From NCBI GenBank assembly GCA_020161455.1, contig JAIUNZ010000004.1, forward strand, positions 186,001-250,000: a stretch of DNA of 64,000 nt, written 5' to 3'. The stretch is from Bacteroidota bacterium. Its GTDB lineage: Bacteria > Bacteroidota > Bacteroidia > Flavobacteriales > Flavobacteriaceae. Shown here in pieces: positions 51,326 to 60,551 of the stretch (position 1 is the stretch's first letter; every line of letters begins with the position of its first letter). The position numbers were made by a program, and so were the translations under genes. The notes under the pieces were generated by a model. That model did no database searches. It saw nothing but the letters and a program-made list of their open reading frames with translations, and had not been told where the DNA came from.

Positions 51326-53761
51326 TTATTTTTGTTCATTATCTAAAAATTGTTCAAGTGAAGTCAAGTCTGTAATGTTTACACTTCTAGCTTTACTTCC
51401 TTCAAACGGACCAACAATACCTGCAGCTTCTAATTGGTCTATTAGCCTACCAGCACGATTGTAACCCAGTTTCAACTTTCTCTGCAATAATGATGCCGAA
51501 CCTTGCTGTGCCGTAACAATTATTTCAGCAGCTTCTCTAAATAAAGTGTCTCTTTCGGAAATGTCAATTTCTAAAGAGGTACTACTTCCATCTTCTCCAA
51601 CGTATTCTGGAAGCAAATAGGCACTAGCATAGGCTTTTTGTGAACCTATATACTCTACAATTTTTTCTACCTCTGGTGTATCTACAAAAGCACATTGTAC
51701 ACGAACCAAATCATTTCCGTTTGAAAACAACATATCTCCACGTCCGATTAATTGGTCAGCACCGCCAGAATCTAAAATAGTTCTTGAATCAATTTTTGAA
51801 GTAACTCTAAAAGCAATTCTCGCTGGAAAATTGGCTTTAATCATTCCAGTAATAACATTTACAGATGGTCGTTGCGTTGCGATAATTAAATGTATTCCAA
51901 TAGCACGAGCCAATTGTGCCAAACGAGCAATTGGGGTTTCTACTTCTTTACCAGCAGTCATGATTAAATCGGCAAATTCATCTACTACCAATACGATATA
52001 AGGTAGAAATCGATGTCCGTTTTCTGGATTCAATTTTCTAGATTTGAACTTGTCGTTGTACTCTTTGATGTTACGAACCATAGCATCTTTTAGCAAATTG
52101 TAACGGTTATCCATTTCTAAACAAAGTGAATTCAAAGTATTGATTACTTTGTTATTGTCAGTAATGATAGCATCTTCTGTATCAGGAAGTTTTGCTAAAT
52201 AATGACGTTCTATTTTATTAAACAAGGTAAGTTCAACTTTCTTTGGATCAACCAAAACAAATTTTACTTCTGCTGGATGTTTTTTATATAAAAGTGATGT
52301 CAAAACAGCATTTAAACCAACCGACTTTCCTTGTCCTGTTGCACCAGCCATAAGTAAGTGTGGCATTTTTGCTAAATCGACCACAAAAGTTTCATTAGAA
52401 ATTGTTTTCCCCAATGCTATTGGCAATTCCATCTCAGCTTCTTGAAATTTTGTTGCAGAAATAACTGTTCGCATCGGAACCATTGTTGGATTTTTGTTTG
52501 GAACTTCAATTCCAATTGTGCCTTTTCCTGGAATTGGTGCAATAATACGAATTCCTAAAGCAGATAAGGATAGAGCAATATCATCTTCTAAACTTTTAAT
52601 TTTTGAAATACGAATTCCAGCTTCAGGAACTATTTCATATAATGTAACTGATGGTCCAACAGTTGCTTTGATTTGCGCTATCTCGATTTTGTAGTTTTTT
52701 AAAGTTTCTACAATTCGGTTTTTATTTTCTTCTAATTCTTCTTGGTTTATAGTAATTCCAACAGATTTATATTCTTTTAATAGATCAATCGTTGGAAATT
52801 TATAATTTGACAATTCTAAAGTTGGATCAAATTCACCAAAATCAGCAACTAGTTTTGCCGCTAAATTTTCTTCTACGACATCTTCTTCTTCAGCCTTTTC
52901 AATTACAAAATCTTCATTGGTTGTTTCTGTAATTTCTAATTCTCTAGAAGGTGTTGGAGTAGAAATGGTTGGTTTAATGGTAGGTTCTAAGTTAATCTCC
53001 GAAGCATTTTCGATTGTTGGTTTTAAAGCTTCTTTGTTAATTTCAAATGTGGAAGTTTTTAGTGTTGGTTCCGCTATTTCTTCTTCATCCTCAGTAATTG
53101 CAAACTCTTCTAAGTTATAATCGGTAGAAGACGAAGGTGTTCTGATACTTTTTAAATCTTCGGTTAAATCTTTTTTCTTTTTTTCAAAAAAGGTTTTAAT
53201 AGCTTCTGGAGATACTTTAATTTTAAAAATAGCATAAATTAACAATCCAAAGACTAAAATTAAGATAGTTCCCGTTTTTCCGATATAATCTTGAAAAAAC
53301 AAATTCATTTCATAGCCGATTGTTCCACCAAGTTCGGGCAAGGTTGTAGCGAAAAAACCAAAAGTTATAGAAAGTATAATGATAGCAAACAAATCCCAAA
53401 ACCATGAGTTTTTTAATTTTTTGATGGGCAAATCCAATAAAAAAAATGCACCACTTAAAAAGAACAGTTTTACAAATATAAATGAGGCAGCACCAAAACC
53501 ACGATAGATGAAAAAATCAGCTAAATAGGAACCAAATTTACCTAACCAGTTTTTAACAATTTCGTCTCTGTCCGTTAATGAAGCAACGGCACTTTGATCT
53601 TCTTGACCATAGATGAAAAAGGAAATGAATGAAAATAATAAAGCGATAGAAAAAAGTATGAGTACAAAACCAAATAACACTCGGTATTGTTTGCTTCGAT
53701 TTTTAGTCGGTGAAGCATTTTTTTTATCAGTAGTTGTTTCCTTTTTTGTTGTTTTAGCCAT
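51326..53761 (-). CDS. ftsK: DNA translocase FtsK/SpoIIIE
   Basis: The 811 residues have four N-terminal membrane helices (to about residue 180) and an acidic linker. The motor carries Walker A GATGQGKSVGLNA near 467 and Walker B in YIVLVVDEFADLI near 605. The C-terminal winged-helix gamma domain is SASLLQRKLKLGYNRAGRLI near 757. It moves chromosome ends through the division septum and activates XerCD at dif. It is central in the tpx-to-ribBA run. Confidence 0.95.
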   Translation of the reverse strand: MAKTTKKETTTDKKNASPTKNRSKQYRVLFGFVLILFSIALLFSFISFFIYGQEDQSAVASLTDRDEIVKNWLGKFGSYLADFFIYRGFGAASFIFVKLFFLSGAFFLLDLPIKKLKNSWFWDLFAIIILSITFGFFATTLPELGGTIGYEMNLFFQDYIGKTGTILILVFGLLIYAIFKIKVSPEAIKTFFEKKKKDLTEDLKSIRTPSSSTDYNLEEFAITEDEEEIAEPTLKTSTFEINKEALKPTIENASEINLEPTIKPTISTPTPSRELEITETTNEDFVIEKAEEEDVVEENLAAKLVADFGEFDPTLELSNYKFPTIDLLKEYKSVGITINQEELEENKNRIVETLKNYKIEIAQIKATVGPSVTLYEIVPEAGIRISKIKSLEDDIALSLSALGIRIIAPIPGKGTIGIEVPNKNPTMVPMRTVISATKFQEAEMELPIALGKTISNETFVVDLAKMPHLLMAGATGQGKSVGLNAVLTSLLYKKHPAEVKFVLVDPKKVELTLFNKIERHYLAKLPDTEDAIITDNNKVINTLNSLCLEMDNRYNLLKDAMVRNIKEYNDKFKSRKLNPENGHRFLPYIVLVVDEFADLIMTAGKEVETPIARLAQLARAIGIHLIIATQRPSVNVITGMIKANFPARIAFRVTSKIDSRTILDSGGADQLIGRGDMLFSNGNDLVRVQCAFVDTPEVEKIVEYIGSQKAYASAYLLPEYVGEDGSSTSLEIDISERDTLFREAAEIIVTAQQGSASLLQRKLKLGYNRAGRLIDQLEAAGIVGPFEGSKARSVNITDLTSLEQFLDNEQK

Positions 53762-53806
53762 AGTTGGTGTATCGTTGCTATAAAAGTAAAAATTAAATCT
53801 AAAAAA

Positions 53807-54181
53807 TTACATCAATTTTGGAACATATATCAACAAACCAACTGCAATTGATGCAATAGCGGCAAATAAAACGGCTCCACCAGCAATATCTTTAATAAAA
53901 CCAATTTTTTCATGGTATTCTGGATGTATAAAATCACATATTTTTTCGACTGCAGTATTCATTCCTTCAATTGCCAAAACCAAACCTGTAGATAATATTT
54001 GCATCATCCATTCTTCTCTTGAAATGTCATAATAAAACCCTGCAAAAATTAAAAGTACTGCAATGGAAGACTGAACCATCACACTATGTTCTGTAGTAAT
54101 CAATTTGTGTGCGCCAATAATGGTATAGCGAACACTTTTGATTCTTCCAGCAAAAAAAGAGTTGTCTTTTTTAAATTCCAT
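53807..54181 (-). CDS. dgkA: Diacylglycerol kinase (undecaprenol kinase type)
   Basis: The 124-residue membrane protein has three transmembrane helices and the family motif EGMNTAVEKICDFI near 70 with Glu and Asn for metal and catalysis, and IKDIAGGAVL near 95. Such kinases phosphorylate diacylglycerol or undecaprenol. It starts three bases after the tpx stop. Confidence 0.9.
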   Translation of the reverse strand: MEFKKDNSFFAGRIKSVRYTIIGAHKLITTEHSVMVQSSIAVLLIFAGFYYDISREEWMMQILSTGLVLAIEGMNTAVEKICDFIHPEYHEKIGFIKDIAGGAVLFAAIASIAVGLLIYVPKLM

Positions 54182-54184
54182 AGA

Positions 54185-54682
54185 TTATAATGTTGCTAAA
54201 GCTGCTTCATAGTTAGGCTCGTCGGCAATCTCAGAAACTTGCTCAGAATATTTTACAACACCATTCTCATCTAAAACAATAACTACTCTTGAATGCAATC
54301 CAGACAAAACACTGTCTAAAATTTCTAAACCATAATCTTTTCCAAAACTACCCGTGTTAAAGTCAGAAAGATTGATTACATTTTCTAATCCTTCTGCGCC
54401 GCAGAAACGTTTTTGAGCAAAAGGTAAATCTCTTGAAATGCATAAAACTTTAGTGTTTTCTAATTGGCTTGCTTTGGTATTGAATGCTCTAACTGAAGCG
54501 GCACATGTACCAGTATCAATGCTTGGAAAAATATTTAACACTAACTTACTTCCTGCAAAATCGTTTAAAGTAACTGTGCTTAAATCCGTTTTAATCATTG
54601 AGAATTGAGGTGCTTTTGTACCTATTTTTGGTAATTCACCATTGGTATTAATAGGATTTCCACCTAAAGTTATTGATGCCAT
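54185..54682 (-). CDS. tpx: Thiol peroxidase
   Basis: The 165 residues form an atypical 2-Cys peroxiredoxin: peroxidatic Cys in DTGTCAASVRAFN near residue 59 and resolving Cys in FAQKRFCGAEG near 93. It reduces lipid and other hydroperoxides with thioredoxin in the cytoplasm or periplasm. It is the first gene of the leftward run and has a TACTTTTG -7 box at 54712-54705 without a clear -33. Confidence 0.95.
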   Translation of the reverse strand: MASITLGGNPINTNGELPKIGTKAPQFSMIKTDLSTVTLNDFAGSKLVLNIFPSIDTGTCAASVRAFNTKASQLENTKVLCISRDLPFAQKRFCGAEGLENVINLSDFNTGSFGKDYGLEILDSVLSGLHSRVVIVLDENGVVKYSEQVSEIADEPNYEAALATL

Positions 54683-54803
54683 ATTTTTTTATTTTTTTAA
54701 ATGTCAAAAGTAATAAAAATTAATTAGCTAATAAAGTCAATTCTTATCTAACTTGCAGTGTTGTTAAAGTTAGAATTTACTAAAAATTTAATAAATTCGC
54801 CCA

Positions 54804-55424
54804 ATGAAAGTAAATTATAAAGAACATTGGGAAAAAGTATTTAGCACAAAAAAAGAAAATGAAGTAAGTTGGTACCAACCTAAGCCTGAAACTTCTTTAA
54901 ATTTTTTTATAGATAATACAATTCCCAAACAAGCTAAAATTATTGATATTGGTGGTGGCGACAGCTATCTAATGGATTTTTTATTAGAATTGGGCTATAC
55001 TAATTTGTATTTATTGGATATTTCTCCAAAAGCTATTGAGCGTATTAAGAATAGGTTAGGAGCAAAGGCAAAACAGATTTCTTTTATAATTTCAGATGTT
55101 TTAGATTTTAATTCAACGGAAACTTTTGATGTTTGGCATGATAGAGCTTCTTTTCATTTTCAAACAAGTCAGGAAAACATTTTAAATTATAAAAAGAAAG
55201 TCACAAAATATGTAAAAGCCGATGGTCATGTATTTATTGGAACATTCTCTGAAAATGGGCCAAAAAAATGCAGTGGTTTGGACATAACACAGTACAATTC
55301 AAAATCGTTACAAACTGTTTTCTATCCAGAATTTGACTTAGTTTCTAGCTTTGTTGAAAACCATAAAACTCCATTTGATACTAATCAAAATTTTATATTC
55401 GCACATTTTAAGAAGAATGAATAA
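54804..55424 (+). CDS. Class I SAM-dependent methyltransferase
   Basis: The 206 residues carry the SAM-binding motif IIDIGGGDSYLMDFLL near 44-59, a second acidic strand LYLLDISPKAIERI near 70, and DVWHDRASFHF near 111. The opening YKEHWEKVFSTKKENEVSWY is shared with small methyltransferases of unknown or thiol/tellurite-type substrates. It is divergent from tpx. Substrate not known. Confidence 0.85.
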   Translation: MKVNYKEHWEKVFSTKKENEVSWYQPKPETSLNFFIDNTIPKQAKIIDIGGGDSYLMDFLLELGYTNLYLLDISPKAIERIKNRLGAKAKQISFIISDVLDFNSTETFDVWHDRASFHFQTSQENILNYKKKVTKYVKADGHVFIGTFSENGPKKCSGLDITQYNSKSLQTVFYPEFDLVSSFVENHKTPFDTNQNFIFAHFKKNE

Positions 55425-55487
55425 ATGATGTATCTAAAATATTTATTTTTTTTGCGATTAATCTTTATTAAATATAGGTGTTTTTTT

Positions 55488-57398
55488 TTAATTTAATTTG
55501 CTATTCTTGTAGCTAAAGCCAAAGTAAATCAATAATCCAATTAAAAGCCAACAAGTAAAATATATCCAGTTCCAAACACTCAGTTCTGCCATCATATACA
55601 AACAGCTCACTAACCCAAGAAGCGGAATAAGAGAAAGATTTTCTTTCCATGACCAAACCGCAAAAAAGAGCAATGAAATAAGGAAAATCCACATTGGAAT
55701 TTTGTGTTTAAATAAAGAGAATCCACTTTCATATTTAATAGCATCATCCAGAGGCAATTGGTCAACAATGTTTTTATACATATCTGCATCATTATGAAAA
55801 AAGTCTAAAACATTTTCTAAATCACTGTTTTTATAATCGGTTACATTTTTTTCTAGATAATCATGAACGGTTGCTGTTTGTTCTTTTGTTAAAGTTGTTA
55901 CAATAGTTGTTGGATCGTTTATCTGTTTTTCATTAGTAAAAAAAGCCATAGTTTGCTCTTTTTTTGCTGTAAAAGCAAACACCAACCCAAAAATAATAAG
56001 CAAAGGAAAAACATACTTTGCATTAAAATAAGGTGTTTTGAATTTTCCTCTAGGAATGTCTTTTTTGTTTTGTAACACCAATACACCAGCACAAACCAGC
56101 ACAAAAGCAAATAGGGTTCCAATACTACACAAATCAGTAACCATCGTTAGGTTTAAAAATAAGGCTGGAACAGCCACAACAAATCCCGTTACAATAGTAG
56201 CATACGAAGGGGTTTTGTATTTTGGATGCACTTTTGAGAATTTCTTTGGCAATAATCCGTCACGGCTCATACTCATCCATATTCGTGGTTGACCCATTTG
56301 AAAGACTAATAAAACACTTGCCATAGCAATAACAGCACTAACAGCTATGATGCCCGACATCCATTTTAAGTTTAATTTATCAAATACAAATGCTAATGGG
56401 TCACCAACATTTAAATCTGCATAATTTACCATTCCTGTCAATACCAAAGCAATCACAATGTATAATATTGTACAAATAATAATTGCCCACATCATTCCTT
56501 TGGGTAAATCTCTTTGAGGATTTTTACATTCTTCGGCAGTAGTTGAAATCGCATCAAAACCAATATAAGCAAAAAAAACAGCCGAAACACCTTTTAAAAC
56601 TCCTGTAACTCCATTGGGAGCAAAAGGATGCCAGTTAGCGGTATCAACATAAAAAGCACCTACGGCAATTACTAAAAGAATAATGCAGAGCTTTACTACA
56701 ACCATCAAATTACTAGCATTTCGTGATTCTTTCATCCCACGATAAACCAACCAAGTGATTAATATAATTATCAATAGAGCAGGAAAATCAGCCACGAAAT
56801 GAAAATTTCCAATTGTTGGTGCAGTTGTCCAAGCGGTGTGCGCTTGTTGTAAATATTCAGGTAATTTATCAAAAGATTTTCCGCCTTGCATAAAGGCATT
56901 AGCATCATTAAAACCATTAGAAGCTGTTAAATAATCCATTTGTGCCCATTGAGGCATATAAATACCACCACTTTCTAGCAATCCTGTAAAATAATCGCTC
57001 CACGAAATAGCAACGGTTATGTTTCCAATAGCATATTCCATAATCAAAGCCCAACCAATAATCCAAGCAATTAATTCACCAAAAGCTACATAGGAATAGG
57101 TATAAGCACTTCCAGAAACGGGAACCATTGAAGCGAATTCAGCATAAGCAAATGCTGCAAATCCACAAGCCAAAGCCGTAAATAGGAATAAAAAAATAAC
57201 TGCCGGACCACCGTCTGCACTGGCTTTTCCAATAGTACTGAATATTCCAGCACCAATAATAGCTGCAATTCCAAAAGCTGCTAAATCCTTTGCCGTTAAA
57301 TGTTTTCCTAAAGTAGCGTGACCATCACTTTCGTTTTTGGCAACTTGGTCTAAAATATCTTGAACTGATTTTTTTCGGAAAAGATTTGAAAATCCCAT
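55488..57398 (-). CDS. APC-family amino acid permease with long C-terminus
   Basis: The 636-residue membrane protein has about 14 helices. It opens with LTAKDLAAFGIAAIIGAGIF, the family's first helix, and has VFFAYIGFDAISTTAEECKNP near 280, the cationic/APC signature. A ~100-residue insert (about 490-560) between late helices is unusual. It likely imports amino acids. It is a single gene with a TATATTTG -7 box at 57439-57432. Confidence 0.9.
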   Translation of the reverse strand: MGFSNLFRKKSVQDILDQVAKNESDGHATLGKHLTAKDLAAFGIAAIIGAGIFSTIGKASADGGPAVIFLFLFTALACGFAAFAYAEFASMVPVSGSAYTYSYVAFGELIAWIIGWALIMEYAIGNITVAISWSDYFTGLLESGGIYMPQWAQMDYLTASNGFNDANAFMQGGKSFDKLPEYLQQAHTAWTTAPTIGNFHFVADFPALLIIILITWLVYRGMKESRNASNLMVVVKLCIILLVIAVGAFYVDTANWHPFAPNGVTGVLKGVSAVFFAYIGFDAISTTAEECKNPQRDLPKGMMWAIIICTILYIVIALVLTGMVNYADLNVGDPLAFVFDKLNLKWMSGIIAVSAVIAMASVLLVFQMGQPRIWMSMSRDGLLPKKFSKVHPKYKTPSYATIVTGFVVAVPALFLNLTMVTDLCSIGTLFAFVLVCAGVLVLQNKKDIPRGKFKTPYFNAKYVFPLLIIFGLVFAFTAKKEQTMAFFTNEKQINDPTTIVTTLTKEQTATVHDYLEKNVTDYKNSDLENVLDFFHNDADMYKNIVDQLPLDDAIKYESGFSLFKHKIPMWIFLISLLFFAVWSWKENLSLIPLLGLVSCLYMMAELSVWNWIYFTCWLLIGLLIYFGFSYKNSKLN

Positions 57399-57543
57399 AT
57401 ATGGCTTTGGTTATTTATGGTTTAAAAAAAACAAATATAATTAAATCTGCTTGGTTTTAAATTTTTCAGGATATAGTTATATTGTTTTTTCAATACGAAT
57501 AGTATATGTCTATTGTTTTATAATTAAATATAATCAAAACTTA

Positions 57544-57574
57544 TTGTTATGAGTTGCATTTGGTAGTATCTTTG
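57544..57574 (+). promoter_or_regulatory. Promoter of the peroxiredoxin gene
   Basis: TTG (57544-57546), 20 bp, then TATCTTTG (57567-57574), both elements exact, 35 bp before the ATG. Confidence 0.75.
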
Positions 57575-57609
57575 CAATAGAAAATAATACTAATTTAAAA
57601 TAATACAAT

Positions 57610-58245
57610 ATGGCTTTAGTTGGAAAAAAATTCCCAAACATTACAGTTGATGCAATCTCTTTTATGGGTGACAATTTAAGAATTAATGTGCTAGAAGAGG
57701 CAATTGAAAACAAGAAAAAAGTAGTTTTATTTTGGTATCCAAAAGATTTTACTTTTGTATGTCCAACAGAATTACACGCTTTTCAAGCAGCTTTAGAAGA
57801 ATTTGAAAAAAGAAATACAATGGTTATTGGTGCTTCATGCGATACAAATGAAGTTCACTTTGCTTGGTTAAATACAGCCAAAGACAATGGTGGAATTGAA
57901 GGCGTAACCTATCCTATAATTGCAGATACCACAAGAAATTTATCTGCGGCATTAGATATTCTAGATGCAGAATGGGTTTATGATGAAGTTCTAAACGATG
58001 AAATACTTGAAGGATCAAATGTAACTTTTAGGGCTACTTATTTAATTGATGAAGACGGAAAAATCTTCCATGAAAGTGTTAATGATATGCCATTGGGTAG
58101 AAATGTAAATGAATATTTACGATTAATAGATGCCTATACACACGTTCAAACAAAAGGAGAAGTTTGTCCTGCTAACTGGGAAGAAGGAAAAGATGCGATG
58201 AGTGCCGATAGAAACAGTACTGCTGCTTATTTAGCTTCTCATTAA
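57610..58245 (+). CDS. ahpC: Peroxiredoxin (AhpC/Prx1 type)
   Basis: The 211 residues carry the peroxidatic Cys in FTFVCPTELHAF near 52 and the resolving Cys in GEVCPANWEEG near 181, so it is a typical 2-Cys peroxiredoxin for H2O2 and organic peroxides. Only a few residues (YLASH) follow the resolving loop, near the usual length. A thioredoxin gene follows, likely its reductant. No ahpF is present. Confidence 0.93.
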   Translation: MALVGKKFPNITVDAISFMGDNLRINVLEEAIENKKKVVLFWYPKDFTFVCPTELHAFQAALEEFEKRNTMVIGASCDTNEVHFAWLNTAKDNGGIEGVTYPIIADTTRNLSAALDILDAEWVYDEVLNDEILEGSNVTFRATYLIDEDGKIFHESVNDMPLGRNVNEYLRLIDAYTHVQTKGEVCPANWEEGKDAMSADRNSTAAYLASH

Positions 58246-58256
58246 TAAAAAAGTGT

Positions 58257-58303
58257 TTCAAGTTTTAAGTTTATTTAGTTATACTTAAAACTTGAAGCTT
58301 TTT
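58257..58303 (+). terminator. Partial terminator after the peroxiredoxin
   Basis: Perfect 14-bp arms (58257-58270 and 58283-58296, TTCAAGTTTTAAGT and its complement) followed by GCTTTTT. It is only 21 bp before the next gene, so read-through or processing is possible. Confidence 0.75.
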
Positions 58304-58323
58304 ACAAATTTGAAAAAAAAAGT

Positions 58324-58632
58324 ATGTATATAGAAATAGAACAAGATAATTTAGCAGAAGTTGTAGCAAATAACGAAAAAGTTGTAGTACAATTTTCAGC
58401 AACATGGTGTGGTAATTGTCGTATTATGAAACCAAAATTTAAACTGTTATCTGCTCAAAATGAAAGTATTTCTTTTGTGATGGTTGATGCAGAAAAGTTT
58501 CCTGAATCTAGAAAAATGGCAAAAGTAGATAATTTACCAACCTTTGCCACCTTTAAAAATGGAGTTTTGGTTAATCAAACACAAACCAATAAAGTTGATG
58601 TTTTAACTGATTTAGTAAGTGAAATACTTTAA
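58324..58632 (+). CDS. Thioredoxin-family protein
   Basis: The 102-residue thioredoxin fold has the active site ATWCGNCRIMKPKF near 29 (Cys-Gly-Asn-Cys, not the usual CGPC) and the cis-Pro in DNLPTFATFKNG near 76. It is probably the electron donor to the peroxiredoxin 80 bp upstream. The altered CxxC suggests a shifted redox potential. Confidence 0.9.
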   Translation: MYIEIEQDNLAEVVANNEKVVVQFSATWCGNCRIMKPKFKLLSAQNESISFVMVDAEKFPESRKMAKVDNLPTFATFKNGVLVNQTQTNKVDVLTDLVSEIL

Positions 58633-58727
58633 TGAATTTTAATTTCGTGTAAATTGCATTAATGAATATTACTTTTTCCATTAATACATTAAACTTATAA
58701 ACCATTAAACTTTAAAACAAAATTTTC

Positions 58728-58985
58728 ATGAAATTACCTATAATAAAACAATTAACTCAATTTATTGAGGAAAACGATCAAGATTATATAGTCGAAACTA
58801 TTGAGGTTTTAGAAAATTTATGTGAAATTTCTTCCTTGAAAGATGAAGAATTAGATGTAATTGCAGAATTAATTTCTAATATGTATGGTGCGTTAGAAGT
58901 ACATAAAATGGTCAAAGACGGCACTGATAAAAAAATAGCCTTGAATGATTTTATGAAGCGGGTACTGGGTTCAATAGATAAATAA
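58728..58985 (+). CDS. DUF6952 family small protein
   Basis: The 85-residue, acidic, all-helical protein begins MKLPIIKQLTQFIEENDQDY. Proteins of this family, as I recall it, follow peroxiredoxin and thioredoxin genes in flavobacteria; the role is unknown. A strong terminator follows five bases after the stop. Confidence 0.75.
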   Translation: MKLPIIKQLTQFIEENDQDYIVETIEVLENLCEISSLKDEELDVIAELISNMYGALEVHKMVKDGTDKKIALNDFMKRVLGSIDK

Positions 58986-58990
58986 AATTA

Positions 58991-59018
58991 ACGTCCTGAA
59001 ATTTCAGGACGTTTTTTT
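58991..59018. terminator. Bidirectional terminator
   Basis: ACGTCCTGAAATTTCAGGACGT (arms of 11 bp without a free loop) with T runs. It serves DUF6952 and may also serve DoxX on the reverse strand. Confidence 0.9.
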
Positions 59019-59391
59019 ATGGTTTAAAAACAGTTTTGTAATTTTCTCTATAACTATAAATTAGAAACAAATTCCCTAAAAACAAAGCAATGGCAATAGG
59101 CAAAGTTTCAGGCGACATAAAATAATTAATCATCAAAATGTTTAATGTTACAGGAAGAATAACAATATTGGCTAAGGTTACATATTTACCTACTAAAAAC
59201 GATAATCCACATAATAATTCAATTCCTTTTGCTAATGGGATTAAGTAAGATGAAGCTACAAGCCCAATTTGGAAAGCTTTAAAATCTCCGGTCGTTACAG
59301 GTTCTGGTGCTAACTTCAAAAAGAAACTCATTGAAGCAAAAATAAATACCAGTCCTAACAATACTCTAACAATAATAGTTGCAATTTTCAT
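59017..59391 (-). CDS. DoxX-family membrane protein
   Basis: The start at 59391 (MKIATIIVRVLLG) gives 124 residues with four transmembrane helices and the family pattern GLVFIFASMSFFL and GIELLCGLSFLVG. DoxX-like proteins are linked to redox or quinone metabolism, with no fixed activity. A TAACTTTG -7 box lies at 59423-59416. The terminator of the upstream gene separates them. Confidence 0.8.
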   Translation of the reverse strand: MKIATIIVRVLLGLVFIFASMSFFLKLAPEPVTTGDFKAFQIGLVASSYLIPLAKGIELLCGLSFLVGKYVTLANIVILPVTLNILMINYFMSPETLPIAIALFLGNLFLIYSYRENYKTVFKP

Positions 59392-59428
59392 GGTTTTGTG
59401 GTTTATTGATTGTATCAAAGTTAAACAA

Positions 59429-59462
59429 AAAAACACCAACTCTATACGATATTGGTGTTTAC
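59429..59462 (-). terminator. Terminator of the DUF4349 gene
   Basis: AAACACCAA (59431-59439) pairs with TTGGTGTTT (59452-59460), with a U run on the reverse strand. Confidence 0.8.
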
Positions 59463-59484
59463 TTTGTTTAATGTCAGTGTTTTA

Positions 59485-60375
59485 TTATTTCTTCAAATAG
59501 TTTCGATAGATAATAAACCCAAAAAAAACTAATAAAAGAATAGACCACATTTGGACAATAAATGCAATGATTACTTCCAAAACATACCAACCTGTTTTTA
59601 AACTATCAACTATTTGCAAGCCAATACTAGGCCGATAAGCATCAGTATTTGTTTCATTTTTTATAAGTTCTTGCCTTGTAGTTTCTCGTTGGTACAAATA
59701 CAACGTCACTGTACTAAAGTTAACCTGATCTTCCAGACTCAGCGTGTTTAATTGCGAAGCATCAGCATCAGATTCTTTATCTAAAACCCTGTCTTCAGCA
59801 TTCACAATTTGGTCAATTTTTTTTCCTTTGGAGTCAATTCCTTTTTCCAATCGTGTTTGACTTTTTTGCAATCTTTTTTGAGTGAGTTTATTGGATAACA
59901 TTTGTAATGAAACGTCATCAGCCTTAATTAATCTGTTGTCTAAAAATTCAATTTGGTTTACTATCGATTTTAAAACAGTATCCATTGCCGTGTTTGGAAC
60001 TCTAAATGTAATCGAATTATCAACCGTATATTTTGTAGTTTCAAGTATAGAACCTTGACTGATTTTTGTGCTATTTCTTTCGTTGATGTTGCTTTTTAAA
60101 TCAGTTAACGTAACAAATCCACCATGTTTTGCTATGCTATTTTCAATAGCATAAGTAGATTGTGCAACGTTCTTTACTTTAAATTTAATATCTGCCGTTC
60201 GAACAAATTTTCGATTAGAATTTTTGGGTTCCAAAGCAGCATTGGAAGAAATCATATCTGCTGATGTTTTGTTTTCTGTTGTACTTTCTGTTTCCATCGA
60301 GTGGTCAGCTTGTTTGCATGCAAAAGCCAAACCGATTAGAAGCAATACCAATCCTAGTTTTGAATAGTTTTTCAT
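59485..60375 (-). CDS. DUF4349 lipoprotein
   Basis: The 296 residues open with a lipobox signal (LVLLLIGLAFACKQ, Cys at residue 20). A coiled-coil-rich DUF4349 domain follows (RKFVRTADIKFKVKNVAQST; LTQKRLQKSQTRLEKGI), with one C-terminal transmembrane helix (VLEVIIAFIVQMWSILLLVF). The role is unknown, probably envelope-associated. It lies alone between two terminators. Confidence 0.82.
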   Translation of the reverse strand: MKNYSKLGLVLLLIGLAFACKQADHSMETESTTENKTSADMISSNAALEPKNSNRKFVRTADIKFKVKNVAQSTYAIENSIAKHGGFVTLTDLKSNINERNSTKISQGSILETTKYTVDNSITFRVPNTAMDTVLKSIVNQIEFLDNRLIKADDVSLQMLSNKLTQKRLQKSQTRLEKGIDSKGKKIDQIVNAEDRVLDKESDADASQLNTLSLEDQVNFSTVTLYLYQRETTRQELIKNETNTDAYRPSIGLQIVDSLKTGWYVLEVIIAFIVQMWSILLLVFFGFIIYRNYLKK

Positions 60376-60501
60376 TTTACTTTTTTTTAATTGTTAATAG
60401 TATTTCAAAAATGTTTAAAAAAGTATAGTGTTATCAATATGCAAAATGAGGTAAGGTTCGTTAAAAAGAATTACTACTAAAAAGCGTGCCAAACTTAATT
60501 T

Positions 60502-60533
60502 TTGCTTAAGACTATTTTTTTATCGTAATTTTG
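60502..60533 (+). promoter_or_regulatory. Promoter of pabB
   Basis: TTG (60502-60504), 21 bp, then TAATTTTG (60526-60533). It predicts transcription from about 60540, which rules out a start codon at 60531. Confidence 0.65.
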
Positions 60534-60551
60534 AGGTCAAAAGAAATCACT